DNA of 49,216 bases from Mageeibacillus sp. UBA6980 (GCA_002450095.1 DJYK01000039.1:1-49216), one strand, 5' to 3'; numbered from the stretch's first letter, positions 18,184 through 26,756 are shown. Translations and numbers: made by a program. Notes: generated by a model from the sequence alone, not told the origin.

Positions 18184-18834
18184 TTAACTCATGAACGAGC
18201 TGTTTAATAACGAGTAGATCGCAACATACGCGAACGCGGATCCTATGATCGCACATACGAAGCCTATGAACAGGAATGTGCTCCTGTTGTTTTTGTCGCT
18301 CCAGGAAAGCTCCGAAGGCTCATCGGGATCTATCCTGATAGTAACCTCCTCGCCGACCTTCGGTACCTTACCTGTGTTCGAATAAACTCCGTCATAGGCA
18401 AAATACTTTCTTCCGCCGTACTCGTACTTAAATACCGGTGTTCTCAGAAGGTGACCGTTGCTTGATTCCAGACTATGACCTGCGACCAGCGCATTGACCT
18501 CGACAGTCATCTTCTTCGGGCGCTTGATCATCCTGTTATAGCCCACGATGAGACCTATGACCGCGAATCCCGCAAACCACAGAACGAAACCGGTCACGAA
18601 TCCCGCGATTCCGCTCCCGTGCAGGAAATACTTGATAAAGCCCACAGCGATACAGACGAGAGTGTTGATGAGCATCCCTATTCCCACGGTCTTAAGATCG
18701 GGGCTCGCGGGCGGAGTAGTCACATAATGGTGATACTGTATCCTCTCATTTAACTTCTCCAATACATCACGCAATGTGATCCTGTCGGGAGAATCCCAAT
18801 AGACCTGTCCCCTGTAATTCGATTCGTATAGCAT
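18184..18834 (-). CDS. DUF3592-like membrane protein
   Basis: The protein has 216 residues. A cytoplasmic start (about 1-45) is followed by two adjoining membrane helices (about 50-105), an extracellular or cytoplasmic beta domain (about 110-180) and a last helix (about 187-207). The beta domain reads PVFKYEYGGRKYFAYDG then KVGEEVTIRIDPDEPSEL, the pattern of DUF3592 proteins. The start ATG has GAGGAGGG in place. It is the fourth gene of the 18184-21300 operon, 18 bp after the alarmone-hydrolase-like gene. No biochemical role is known for the family. Confidence 0.7.
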   Translation of the reverse strand: MLYESNYRGQVYWDSPDRITLRDVLEKLNERIQYHHYVTTPPASPDLKTVGIGMLINTLVCIAVGFIKYFLHGSGIAGFVTGFVLWFAGFAVIGLIVGYNRMIKRPKKMTVEVNALVAGHSLESSNGHLLRTPVFKYEYGGRKYFAYDGVYSNTGKVPKVGEEVTIRIDPDEPSELSWSDKNNRSTFLFIGFVCAIIGSAFAYVAIYSLLNSSFMS

Positions 18835-18852
18835 ATCCGTCCCTCCTCTTGA

Positions 18853-19422
18853 TTATATAGTTCCCGGCCATATCGAATTGATATGCCCGATAAACTCCTT
18901 ATAAGCATCCGTATCCTTCAGATCTTCCTTAACATATCCGGCTACCGTCTTATTATACCAGAGGTGAAGATCCGGATCTTTCTGATTAAAGGCCTCCCAG
19001 ACCTTGTCGCCGTTCTCGTTCAAAAGCCTAGTAAGAGATCTTATGTTAGATAATTTATCGGCAAGCCAGAGCATCTTGACTCCCCTGTCGGAGCTCTCCT
19101 TTAATCCCTGTAAAGTCTCTTCCTTGCGACGTTTCCAGGTAAGCGTCTTATCCTCGCCCGGGTACTTATTCTCGGTCTCGGATCTCACCAGATCCGCCAC
19201 GCGCTTACCGAACCTTATCTCGATCTGACCGATCGTTCCGTCCGTATCCTCCACCACATCGTGAAGAAGTCCCGCAGTTATCACTTCGGCATCGTCAGTC
19301 ATCGTTGTGATGATCTCGGCCACTTCCATCGGATGAAGTATATACGGCAGTCCGTTAAACTTTCTCGTCTTCCCCTGATGAAGGACCGTAGCATAGATCA
19401 GAGCCTCTTCGATCATGTGCAT
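18853..19422 (-). CDS. Small HD-domain hydrolase, MESH1/SpoT-like (probable (p)ppGpp hydrolase)
   Basis: The protein has 189 residues from the ATG at 19422. A longer in-frame start was rejected because AGGAGGG lies 8 nt before this ATG. The HD fold shows YILHPMEVAEI, GLLHDVVEDT and MLWLADKLSNIRSL, the His, His-Asp and Asp residues that hold the metal in the RelA/SpoT hydrolase domain. There is no synthetase, TGS or ACT domain, so it would be a single-domain alarmone hydrolase. Its ribosome binding site overlaps the stop codon of the P-loop gene upstream. Related HD proteins can also act on other nucleotides, so the substrate is inferred. Confidence 0.82.
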   Translation of the reverse strand: MHMIEEALIYATVLHQGKTRKFNGLPYILHPMEVAEIITTMTDDAEVITAGLLHDVVEDTDGTIGQIEIRFGKRVADLVRSETENKYPGEDKTLTWKRRKEETLQGLKESSDRGVKMLWLADKLSNIRSLTRLLNENGDKVWEAFNQKDPDLHLWYNKTVAGYVKEDLKDTDAYKEFIGHINSIWPGTI

Positions 19423-19435
19423 GTCAGATACCCTC

Positions 19436-20488
19436 CTATCCCAGATCGGCGATCGCACGCTTACACTCTTCCACTACTATACTCTCGCCGTCAGATTCTT
19501 CCATGATGTTCCTGATGCCCTCCTCATCCCTGTGAACAAAGCACTCGTTTATCATGTTCATCCGGCGCATGATATTAGCGTGAATGACGCTCAGCTTGCT
19601 GTCTTCCTTAACGAAGTCGGTGCGCGGATCACCCTCGAAATGATGGCGCCATACATCGACATTCTTGTCGTTGACCATGGTGTCCTTAATATAATACCCG
19701 AATTCGAGAAGTTTATTCACGGCATCCTCGTTGACTTCCCCGGACTCACGCTTCAGTCTTCTCAACTTGGATTTGATGAGCGACGTCCCCTTGATGAAGA
19801 CGGCATAATCGTCGAACCTTCCGGGATCGCCGAAGAACAGATAGGTCCAGATACCTTCGATGATGAACTTCCTGTCCTTGTGATCTCCCGCATATTCACA
19901 CGCGAAGTTTATAAAGTCCACGAACACCTTGTCGCGTTCCTTAAAATCATTGCGTTCCTGTCTGGAGATATAGTACTTGGCGCCCTCACCTGCGAAGAAC
20001 GAATACATAAGGTCGCTTTTGGCCCTGATGTCTTCAAGCGATAAATGGTCCTTAATGCAGACAATATCGTCGAGCTCGACCCTCTCTATGTTGTCTCCCT
20101 TGTATTCCCTGGTAAGCACCGACTTGCCGGATCCGGAGTAACCTATAACAAAACACAGATTGATGTCCCCGTTGTCAAAGGCCTTCTTGTTATAGTACAG
20201 ATCGGGTTCAGTGACGAAGAGCGTGTCCTTGGATTCGACCTTGCTCTGGTCTTCGTCTTTAAGACTGTTCTTCATGGAATAGAACATGCACGGCACATTA
20301 CATCCGAACAGAACACAGGAATAATAATCCGAGAAGCGCTTATCCCTTCCGGGAAGCTTAATGTATTTTATAAAAGCCTTATTGAGTTCGCTTCGGGTCT
20401 CGATCTCATCGCTTATAAGCGCGATGTCGGGATTATCTATAAGCGATACGAGATCTATCTCCTCGTCAACCCCAAGAAAACGGTTCAT
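19436..20488 (-). CDS. P-loop NTPase, zeta-toxin/kinase-like
   Basis: The protein has 350 residues. A Walker A motif, FVIGYSGSGKSVLTREY, lies at about residues 113-129, and KFIIEGIWTYLFFG near 205 looks like the beta strand that precedes a Walker B/lid region in nucleoside kinases and zeta toxins. About 110 residues without a recognised domain come first. This gene, the alarmone hydrolase and the TPM lipoprotein are spaced by 14 bp or less, so they form one transcript. The site GAGGAGAG precedes the ATG. The substrate is unknown; it might phosphorylate a small molecule or UDP-sugar, but no partner antitoxin is visible. Confidence 0.6.
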   Translation of the reverse strand: MNRFLGVDEEIDLVSLIDNPDIALISDEIETRSELNKAFIKYIKLPGRDKRFSDYYSCVLFGCNVPCMFYSMKNSLKDEDQSKVESKDTLFVTEPDLYYNKKAFDNGDINLCFVIGYSGSGKSVLTREYKGDNIERVELDDIVCIKDHLSLEDIRAKSDLMYSFFAGEGAKYYISRQERNDFKERDKVFVDFINFACEYAGDHKDRKFIIEGIWTYLFFGDPGRFDDYAVFIKGTSLIKSKLRRLKRESGEVNEDAVNKLLEFGYYIKDTMVNDKNVDVWRHHFEGDPRTDFVKEDSKLSVIHANIMRRMNMINECFVHRDEEGIRNIMEESDGESIVVEECKRAIADLG

Positions 20489-20502
20489 ACGCTGTTCTCT
20501 CC

Positions 20503-21300
20503 TCAGGCCTGGGGAGCGGCGCTATTGAACGTCGTCACGAGGGCATTGTCAACATTGCTGCTCGAGAATGCATTCGTAAGATTCGACTGGAATGTATCGA
20601 TCGTATCCTGATCGAACACGGTGCCGGTATTTGTTCCGAATACGCAGGTCCATGACCAGGTGCCCGCAGGCGTTAACTGATAGACGATCAGAACATGATC
20701 CTGGTCGTTGAAGTTATTCGTATATATATCACGGGCATACGATCTGAAATCATCACCCGTAAGAGAATCGGAGATCGTGAAGATGGCGGGACTTACGCCT
20801 GTGCTGCTCTCGAACGAGGCCATGGCAGAATTGACCGAAGCCTCATCCGCGATAACTCCGGCACCGTCGCTAATATGTGAACCCGATACCGTCGGAACAC
20901 TGCCGGTATTAGACGATGCAGCCTGCGTAGTCTCGGTCGCAGCCGTCGTCTCAGAAGAGGCCTCTGTCTGCGCCGTCTCGGAAGGCGCTGTCGTCTGAGT
21001 CGTCTGAGTCGTTTCCGTCGTCTCAGTTGCCGAAGTCTCAGCCGAAGGCATCGTCTGTGCGGGAGAGGCCTGATCACGGCTCGCGATTATCGGAGCGAGG
21101 ACTTCTGTAGTTCCCGGCTCGTTCTGTCCGGCTGAAGCAGCCTCTTCGTTTTGGAATGTGACCGTAACGGCATCCGCCTCCTGCTGACCTTCACTGTAGT
21201 AGATCATTACCGGTTCCTGCGTCTCCTCCTTCTTACAGCCCGCGAATGAAGCGGCCAAAGAAACTGATAGCAATGCAATAAGAATCCGTCTGTACTTCAT
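20503..21300 (-). CDS. Lipoprotein with Thr-rich linker and TPM-like domain
   Basis: The protein has 265 residues. The signal MKYRRILIALLSVSLAASFA ends in the lipobox FAGC. A low-complexity Thr/Glu/Ala/Ser linker spans about residues 80-135. A compact C-terminal domain follows, with DGAGVIADEASVNSAMASFE, SPAIFTISDSL and HVLIVYQLT, like the TPM domain (DxAg..., then a beta strand). TPM domains sit on the outer side of the membrane and are often near protein-quality or membrane genes. It opens the operon with the P-loop and alarmone-hydrolase genes. GGGGGAC precedes the ATG. The linker probably lifts the domain through the cell wall. Confidence 0.7.
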   Translation of the reverse strand: MKYRRILIALLSVSLAASFAGCKKEETQEPVMIYYSEGQQEADAVTVTFQNEEAASAGQNEPGTTEVLAPIIASRDQASPAQTMPSAETSATETTETTQTTQTTAPSETAQTEASSETTAATETTQAASSNTGSVPTVSGSHISDGAGVIADEASVNSAMASFESSTGVSPAIFTISDSLTGDDFRSYARDIYTNNFNDQDHVLIVYQLTPAGTWSWTCVFGTNTGTVFDQDTIDTFQSNLTNAFSSSNVDNALVTTFNSAAPQA

Positions 21301-21405
21301 GTTACTGTCCCCCGTATATTTTTTCCTAATATAATTATAAGATCGTGCGGGTACAGTACTTTTACCGTAATATTAATTCCTAATGACAATAGATGTTGAC
21401 TAAGG

Positions 21406-22707
21406 TTACTTGCGATCCGTCTGATGGATTGACGTAAAGCAAATCACATACCCGTCGGACTCCTGTCTTATGACCTTGGCATAGACACGCTCCTCGCCTT
21501 TACGGAGCATAATGTTCTGCTTCTCAACAAGCTCTGTATCAGAAGAGAGCAGGGCGTATTTGCCGTTCTCGGATACTTTGAGCATTGTGCCCTTATGCGT
21601 AACTACACCGACGGTCTTCTCCTCGAGAAGATAGAACAGATAGACCTCCTCCTTGTAACCGTCCTGCCAGGCTATATTATTTCCGGAAGTGTCGTCTATC
21701 AGGATATCTCCTATACCGCCTATCTCATAGTAGTGAAGCTCGTTCGGAGAACCCTTGGGAAGGAAACTTCTCTCGGATATAACATTCAGTTCCTCGGTTA
21801 TCAGGTTCCTGGTATTCTCGGTAATGAACACCTGGCCTCCGACGGTAAGGCTCTCCACCCTGCCCGTTATGTTGACGGTTGAACCCATACAGCCGTACTT
21901 CATCTTCTTCTCGGATCCTATGTTACCTACGACCGCTTCACCGGTATTGATCCCGATACCCATCTCGAGAGCAGGAAAACCGTTCTGCTCGTTCCATTCG
22001 TTTACTTCCTTAAGCGCGGCCTGCATCTTCGCAGCACACTTCACGGCGAGCGTCGCATGATCCTTGACGTCCTTGGGAGCGCCGAATACCGTAAAGATCC
22101 CGTCCCCGAGGAACTCGATAACGGTTCCCTTATACTCCTGGATGATCGCCACCATCGCTTCGAAATAATGGTTAAGGACGGTGATCAACTGTTCGGCCGT
22201 AAGCTTCGAACCCAATGCGGTGAAGCCCCGAAGATCGCTCATGAGTATAGTGACGGTCTTCGTCTGACCGCCCCTCTTCTGACCTTCCTGAGTCATCAGG
22301 GCATAGTCCGCGATATCGGGAGATGTATATCTTATAAGAGCCGAGTTGACTTTAAAAAGCTGCGTAAGATCGGTGATCACGACAAGGTAGACCGACTGAT
22401 CGTCCTTACTGAAGTGCGTCATCTTGACGTGAAGATTACGGACCTCGCCCGCATTATTCCAATAGTCGACGATGGCTTCATGCGTCATGACCTTACTTAA
22501 GATCGAATCGATGAACAACTGGATCAGGTTGTCATTACCCGCGACATACGGGATGGCCTCCCAGATCTTTACGTTCTCATCAGCCGAGATGCCGAACAGC
22601 TTCTCGGCCGAAGGATTGGAATACAAAAGCACTCCCGCAGCCGATATTATGCATATCGAGTCTTCGGAATTGGTGAAGAAATACTGAACCTGTTCTGAAC
22701 TGATCAA
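21406..22707 (-). CDS. PAS domain plus class III nucleotide cyclase
   Basis: The protein has 433 residues and is soluble. A PAS domain (about 5-118, GVLLYSNPSAEKLFGI) precedes a class III cyclase domain (about 148-310). MSDLRGF (Asp158) and FLGDGIFTVFG (Asp202) supply the two metal aspartates. MGSTVNITGRVE (Asn279, Arg283) supplies the transition-state residues. The base-selecting lysine of adenylate cyclases is replaced by Glu198. A C-terminal domain of about 100 residues is unassigned. The start is a TTG that overlaps the stop of the cyclic-nucleotide-binding gene (TTGA), so the two are coupled. It produces cAMP or cGMP in response to a PAS signal. Confidence 0.9.
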   Translation of the reverse strand: MISSEQVQYFFTNSEDSICIISAAGVLLYSNPSAEKLFGISADENVKIWEAIPYVAGNDNLIQLFIDSILSKVMTHEAIVDYWNNAGEVRNLHVKMTHFSKDDQSVYLVVITDLTQLFKVNSALIRYTSPDIADYALMTQEGQKRGGQTKTVTILMSDLRGFTALGSKLTAEQLITVLNHYFEAMVAIIQEYKGTVIEFLGDGIFTVFGAPKDVKDHATLAVKCAAKMQAALKEVNEWNEQNGFPALEMGIGINTGEAVVGNIGSEKKMKYGCMGSTVNITGRVESLTVGGQVFITENTRNLITEELNVISERSFLPKGSPNELHYYEIGGIGDILIDDTSGNNIAWQDGYKEEVYLFYLLEEKTVGVVTHKGTMLKVSENGKYALLSSDTELVEKQNIMLRKGEERVYAKVIRQESDGYVICFTSIHQTDRK

Positions 22708-23606
22708 TTGCAGGTCTCGGTGATCTTCTTACATGCGGTAAGAAAATCGATCGTTGTACGCCTCAGTGTATTGGAGAGGTGATGGAAGATAAGATCGATC
22801 TTGGCGGGACATGTACGGAACAGCTGCTCGAGATCTTCTCTGTAGACCATCTCAATGACACAGTCATCTGATTCCGCGATAACGGTCTCGGTCCTCGCGC
22901 CTTCAGCGATCATTCCCATTGAACCGAATACATCGATAGCCTCGAGCTCCGATACCTTCTCTTCATCACCCAGACGGAAATTGTTATAGACTCCGACCTT
23001 ACCGGACTTCAGGATATAGAGACATGTGCTGACTTCGCCTTCCTTATAGAAGATCTTGCCCTTCGTAAAGGCCTCTGTCCTGCCGGTCTTGTTATTCTTC
23101 AGAGCCTCGAACGCCTCATTACGAGGATCATCCGCAGGCTCGCCCATCTTGTTCTTATTGGACTGGTACATATCGATATGTCTCTTGATCTTCGCGAACA
23201 GAGACTTCTTCTTGGCATTATCGGATTCGGTCACCTGCTTAAGCAACGCCTTGGCGTCGTTCAAGTCGTTGGTCATGGCCTGCACTCTGCTTCCGAGGTG
23301 CGCCATAAGCTCTATTATCTGATCCGGATTATCCTTAAAATATGCATCGAGCTCATTGCCCGGGATCTCAACTACCTTTACACTGCCGATCGCCACTACA
23401 GTAGCGCTTCTCGGGGACTCCTCGATTATGGCCATCTCGCCGAAGTACTCACCCTTCTCGAGAACTGCGATCCTGAACGGATCCGACTTGCCGTAATCAG
23501 CGTAAACACCGGCTTTACCGTCGAGGATACGGAAGAAACTCTTACCGATATCGCCTTCCTTGATAATTACTTCACCCTGACTGTAAGTCTTCTCTGTTAA
23601 TCCCAT
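22704..23606 (-). CDS. Tandem cyclic-nucleotide-binding domain protein
   Basis: The protein has 300 residues with two CNMP-binding folds and no DNA-binding domain. The first (about 5-115) has a textbook phosphate-binding cassette, FGEMAIIEESPRSATV (Glu57, Arg66). The second (about 178-290) reads FGSMGMIAEGARTETV: Ser229 stands where the ribose-binding Glu is expected, so it may not bind nucleotide. A charged helical linker joins them. The downstream gene is a nucleotide cyclase with overlapping start, so the pair looks like a self-contained sensor module. The binding site AAAGGAA precedes the ATG. With no output domain, it probably acts by protein contact. Confidence 0.9.
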   Translation of the reverse strand: MGLTEKTYSQGEVIIKEGDIGKSFFRILDGKAGVYADYGKSDPFRIAVLEKGEYFGEMAIIEESPRSATVVAIGSVKVVEIPGNELDAYFKDNPDQIIELMAHLGSRVQAMTNDLNDAKALLKQVTESDNAKKKSLFAKIKRHIDMYQSNKNKMGEPADDPRNEAFEALKNNKTGRTEAFTKGKIFYKEGEVSTCLYILKSGKVGVYNNFRLGDEEKVSELEAIDVFGSMGMIAEGARTETVIAESDDCVIEMVYREDLEQLFRTCPAKIDLIFHHLSNTLRRTTIDFLTACKKITETCN

Positions 23607-23648
23607 ATCTTAAGTTCCTTTCATTTCGGCAATTGTAAATCTTTTTTT

Positions 23649-23654
23649 ATTATA
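23649..23654 (-). promoter_or_regulatory. Candidate -10 element of the cyclase operon
   Basis: A perfect TATAAT on the minus strand lies about 43 nt before the cyclic-nucleotide-binding start codon. The region 17 nt further upstream (T-rich, TTTTTA) is a poor -35, so the promoter may be weak or activator-dependent. Confidence 0.4.
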
Positions 23655-23699
23655 CAACCTTAGGCCCCTAATAAAAAAGTTAATTATCCGTTAATGAAC

Positions 23700-24623
23700 T
23701 CATTTGTTATTGGCGCCGGGTCTTCCGGTTCCGCAATTACCGCAGAAATTATATACGCAGGCTATCCCGCACTTCGGGCAGTGCCATACGGGATTGACCG
23801 GGCGGGCTTTGCCGCATTCGGAACAGTAGTAAAGATAATTGGTCTTACCGCAACTGCAGATCCACGTCCCCTCCGTGACAGGTCTGTAGACGGTCTGCAC
23901 GCCTTCCGGGATCGTCACGATACAGTAATCGTTCTTCGAGGCTTTGAGAACCACGATGAACGCTACGACGAACATAGCGATCACATAGGCGAGCCAGAGT
24001 AAGACCGCGAATACCATAAATATCTCTTCTGACGATTCTCTCGCACCGAGAGCGATCGCATCATAAACGCCGTGGACGAGGATCGGAACTATCAACGACA
24101 GAACATTGTATCTTCTGTATTTCTTCCTGTCGTTCATAATATGGGCATACTTGGCCTTGCTGTAGAAGTATCCCATAAACACCGCGAAGCACGCATGACC
24201 CGGGATCGCCGTAAACATACGAAGTATTGCAGTTCCGACTCCGTTGCTGAATACATAATTGATATTCTCCAGCGCGGCAAAGCCCAAAGAGACGAATACG
24301 GAATAGACGATGGCGTCGTAGCTGTAATTGAAGTTCTTATTCTTCCATGTAATGAGCCTCAACACCATATACTTGCCGAGCTCTTCACAGGGGCCTACTA
24401 TTAGGATCGACAGAAGGACCATCTTGATGACCGGGTAATCACTAAGGAGGAGCTCGAAGATCGCCATTCCGATCGCTTCTCCTATCAGTGCGGTAACAAC
24501 GGTTCCGAGTCCTGCGAAGAACAGTCCGATAAGAAGTCCGATAGGTTCTTTTTCGTTCTTATCCTTCACATAGATAAAGATAAGCAGAGCGATAACGGGT
24601 ATCAGGGCCAGTGCAAACAGCAT
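23700..24623 (-). CDS. PrsW-like intramembrane metalloprotease with C-terminal zinc ribbons
   Basis: The protein has 307 residues. About eight membrane helices carry the PrsW family motifs: PCEELGKY (glutamates near 79-80), FAALENINYVF (near 117) and AIPGHACFAVFMGY (near 140), plus VPILVHGVYDAIAL. From about residue 256, two or three CxxC pairs (CSCGKTNYLYYCSECG; CPKCGIACVYNFCGNCG) form zinc ribbons on the cytoplasmic tail, an added module not present in B. subtilis PrsW. PrsW cleaves membrane anti-sigma factors such as RsiW; the substrate here is unknown. The spacing of GAGGAT to the ATG is acceptable. It follows the double-glycine peptide gene, but a terminator lies between them. Confidence 0.87.
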   Translation of the reverse strand: MLFALALIPVIALLIFIYVKDKNEKEPIGLLIGLFFAGLGTVVTALIGEAIGMAIFELLLSDYPVIKMVLLSILIVGPCEELGKYMVLRLITWKNKNFNYSYDAIVYSVFVSLGFAALENINYVFSNGVGTAILRMFTAIPGHACFAVFMGYFYSKAKYAHIMNDRKKYRRYNVLSLIVPILVHGVYDAIALGARESSEEIFMVFAVLLWLAYVIAMFVVAFIVVLKASKNDYCIVTIPEGVQTVYRPVTEGTWICSCGKTNYLYYCSECGKARPVNPVWHCPKCGIACVYNFCGNCGTGRPGANNK

Positions 24624-24686
24624 ATGTCAGATCCTCTTCTTACAGTGAATTTATATACTTTTTATATTATCACTTTTTCTTAATTA

Positions 24687-24720
24687 CAAAAACGGCGACC
24701 GACTTCATAAGCCGGTCACC
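24687..24720 (-). terminator. Rho-independent terminator after the double-glycine peptide gene
   Basis: On the minus strand GGTGACCGGCT and AGTCGGTCGCC pair over 11 bp (two G-U) around a 5-nt loop and are followed by GTTTTTG. It ends the transcript from 25084 before the PrsW-like gene. Confidence 0.85.
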
Positions 24721-24763
24721 GATCAAGTCATTCAGGTACTGTCGATCTTACTTCACTTCCATA

Positions 24764-25084
24764 TCAGAAATCATAACCCGGAACGCCGTCCCATCTGATA
24801 TGCAGCAATTGCTTTACCTGTATGTTGTAACTGTCTATAAAATCGGGATCGCTATACGATCTATGACCGAACGTTTCTGATAACCACTGTGCAATACTTA
24901 CAAGCTGATTTGCAGTATCATAATTGATGAAAACACCCATGATCTTAAATCTGTCCTGTGTGATGATGTTATACTGGGTGCAGATTCCAACGGCATGATA
25001 TTCATCCTTCGAGTACTTATTAGGCGTAAACGTTCCGCCTGTTACCGACTCTAATTCAGCCATTTCGATTTTTTCTTTCAACAT
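24764..25084 (-). CDS. Double-glycine-leader peptide (bacteriocin/RiPP-like precursor candidate)
   Basis: The protein has 106 residues from the ATG at 25084, set by a strong site (GAGGAGG, 8 nt away). A longer in-frame start was rejected. The leader MLKEKIEMAELESVTGG ends in Gly-Gly after the ELxxVxGG pattern recognised by C39-peptidase exporters. The core is long (about 89 residues), polar, with one Cys, and begins TFTPNKYSKDEYHAVGIC. No modification enzyme, C39 ABC exporter or immunity protein is seen within several kilobases. Exporters for such peptides are often elsewhere in the genome. The gene is monocistronic (own terminator). The product could be a bacteriocin, a peptide signal or an unmodified secreted protein. 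Confidence 0.6.
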   Translation of the reverse strand: MLKEKIEMAELESVTGGTFTPNKYSKDEYHAVGICTQYNIITQDRFKIMGVFINYDTANQLVSIAQWLSETFGHRSYSDPDFIDSYNIQVKQLLHIRWDGVPGYDF

Positions 25085-25216
25085 TTTGTTTTCCTCCTCA
25101 AATACAATCATTTATTCAATGAGGTCATTATCCTTTTATCGGGAAGAGAATTAAATAATTAATCGATCGGCAGACTGTCGTTTAAGCAACGGGATCCGAC
25201 CAATGTGTTGAAGATA

Positions 25217-25750
25217 TTATTTCTTTTCGAGCAACTTGAAGCCTAATTCCTCACGGATTAGTATCGTAAGAGGGATGCCGAAGAGTATCGGGAACAAAGC
25301 CGTATTGAGCAGGACCATCGTAAAGAACAGTTCACGGTCAACGTCGGGGTAGAAAGCGGATACAGACGGCGTTATGATCCCTGCCTCGAGCAGCGCCATA
25401 AGGAAGATGATAATGCAGTAGTGGATGATGTTTCCGGCGGTCCGAAGATGAGGCTTGCTCTTCGAGATATAGTTCCAGTAGTAGTATAAGAGCATCGGAC
25501 CCGCGAAATTGGCCAGAAGCCCCGCTATCGAAGACCATGCCAGATCGCCTCCTATAATATCCATGACGAGGTTCATCAGCGCGAATACAACACATCCCGG
25601 AATACCGTAGAACAAAGCGTAGATCGGGCCCAGCAGCATTACCGGTCTTATGTCCGTAAAGCCCGGGATGACCTCCATGACCTTAAACGGAACAGCCACC
25701 AGAAGATAAGCGATAACGAGCATAATGTATGTCTTTATCTTAATCTTCAT
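25217..25750 (-). CDS. ECF-transporter S-component-like membrane protein
   Basis: The protein has 177 residues with five to six membrane helices. The stretch IPGFTDIRPVMLLGPIYALF followed by GIPGCVVFALMNLVMDIIGG matches the pattern of ECF substrate-binding (S) components, where a loop after helix 1 and a glycine-rich helix 2-3 form the site. S components bind a vitamin or metal and share an energising module encoded elsewhere. The start ATG overlaps the restored stop of the EamA gene by 11 bp, and GAAGGAGG precedes it. Charge and motif do not identify the substrate. Confidence 0.65.
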   Translation of the reverse strand: MKIKIKTYIMLVIAYLLVAVPFKVMEVIPGFTDIRPVMLLGPIYALFYGIPGCVVFALMNLVMDIIGGDLAWSSIAGLLANFAGPMLLYYYWNYISKSKPHLRTAGNIIHYCIIIFLMALLEAGIITPSVSAFYPDVDRELFFTMVLLNTALFPILFGIPLTILIREELGFKLLEKK

Positions 25751-26644
25751 CGGTCTTCTCCTCCTTCGAAGGGATTATCTCAATGACATTGCCGATGACG
25801 ACCATCAGGACTCCCGCTGCGATCCAAGGAGTAAGTGTCGTCCTGTCAATAAGACTCGAGGGCAGCACCAGACCCCATATAACGGAGAACACGATCTCGA
25901 GAGAGTAGATGATCGTCGCATTGGCGGGCGTGGATTTTTCTGCGCGAAAATATTGAGAGTCTGAGCGAACGCCACTATAAAGTAGGAATAGATCGCCAGG
26001 CTCGCGATTATCTCACCGTTCCACGGGATCCTGCTTATTCCGGAAGCATCGGTTATCAGCCATAATGCAATCGATAATACGCCGACTATCAGGGAGATAA
26101 AAGTCGATATCGATACCGGGTCATCCTCTTTGGCGAACTTATTTAATAACACGATGAACACCGCTCTTATGATGCAGCCGAGGACCATAAAGATCACTCC
26201 CATGATCTGCCCGCTTCCGAGATTACGTCCTACCGCGAGTATTATGCCGGCAAAGACACATATCGCAGATATCCATGTCTTTACCTTAACTTTCTTCTTG
26301 ATGGTAAACAGGATAACCGGAAGTATAACCACGGTCATCGAGAGCGTAAACGCTCCGGAAGACACATCGAAGTATTTAAGACCGTACAGATAGAATAAGT
26401 TGTAGGAACAGTTCAGGACACTGAGAAGAAGGCACTTAAGAATGAGGGACTTACCTCTGTTTCGAAGGGACTTCGTAATACGCTTATAGAAGCACAGACT
26501 AAGGAGCATCGCACCGATCAGCGAGGTGATGCACGTTGTCGCGAACGGCGGAACGGAATCCGGTATACATGCGAATATGACGACCTCCGTCGACCAGCAC
26601 AAGGTCACGCATATAAGACAGATGTTAGCCTGAAGTCTGTTCAT
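25740..26644 (-). pseudogene. EamA/DMT-family transporter with a one-base frameshift
   Basis: The first 235 or so residues are a normal EamA permease: first helix MNRLQANICLICVTLCWSTE, ten-helix layout, and VVILPVILFTIKKKVKVKTW between the halves. At the A5 run (25935-25939 on the plus strand) the frame drifts into an artificial tail that ends at 25805. Reading one base back restores a proper last helix pair (STPANATIIYSLEIVFSVIW, then IAAGVLMVVIGNVIEIIPSK) that ends at TAA 25740, for 301 residues, the family norm. The restored stop overlaps the next start by 11 bp, which supports the intact reading. A deletion, sequencing error or slippage is possible. The ribosome binding site is weak. Confidence 0.85.
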
Positions 26645-26728
26645 ATGATAAATAAACTCTTAATATGACCCTTTCCTTCGACTTTTCCCGCAGATAATTG
26701 ATTATACCCTATCCTCGCGAGATATGTA

Positions 26729-26756
26729 TTGACAACGTATCCCGTCGGTGTATAAT
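26729..26756 (+). promoter_or_regulatory. Sigma-A promoter of the CPBP/GntR operon
   Basis: TTGACA (26729-26734), 16 nt and TATAAT (26751-26756) match the housekeeping consensus exactly except for spacing one nt under optimum. It drives the plus-strand genes 26811-29191. Confidence 0.88.
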
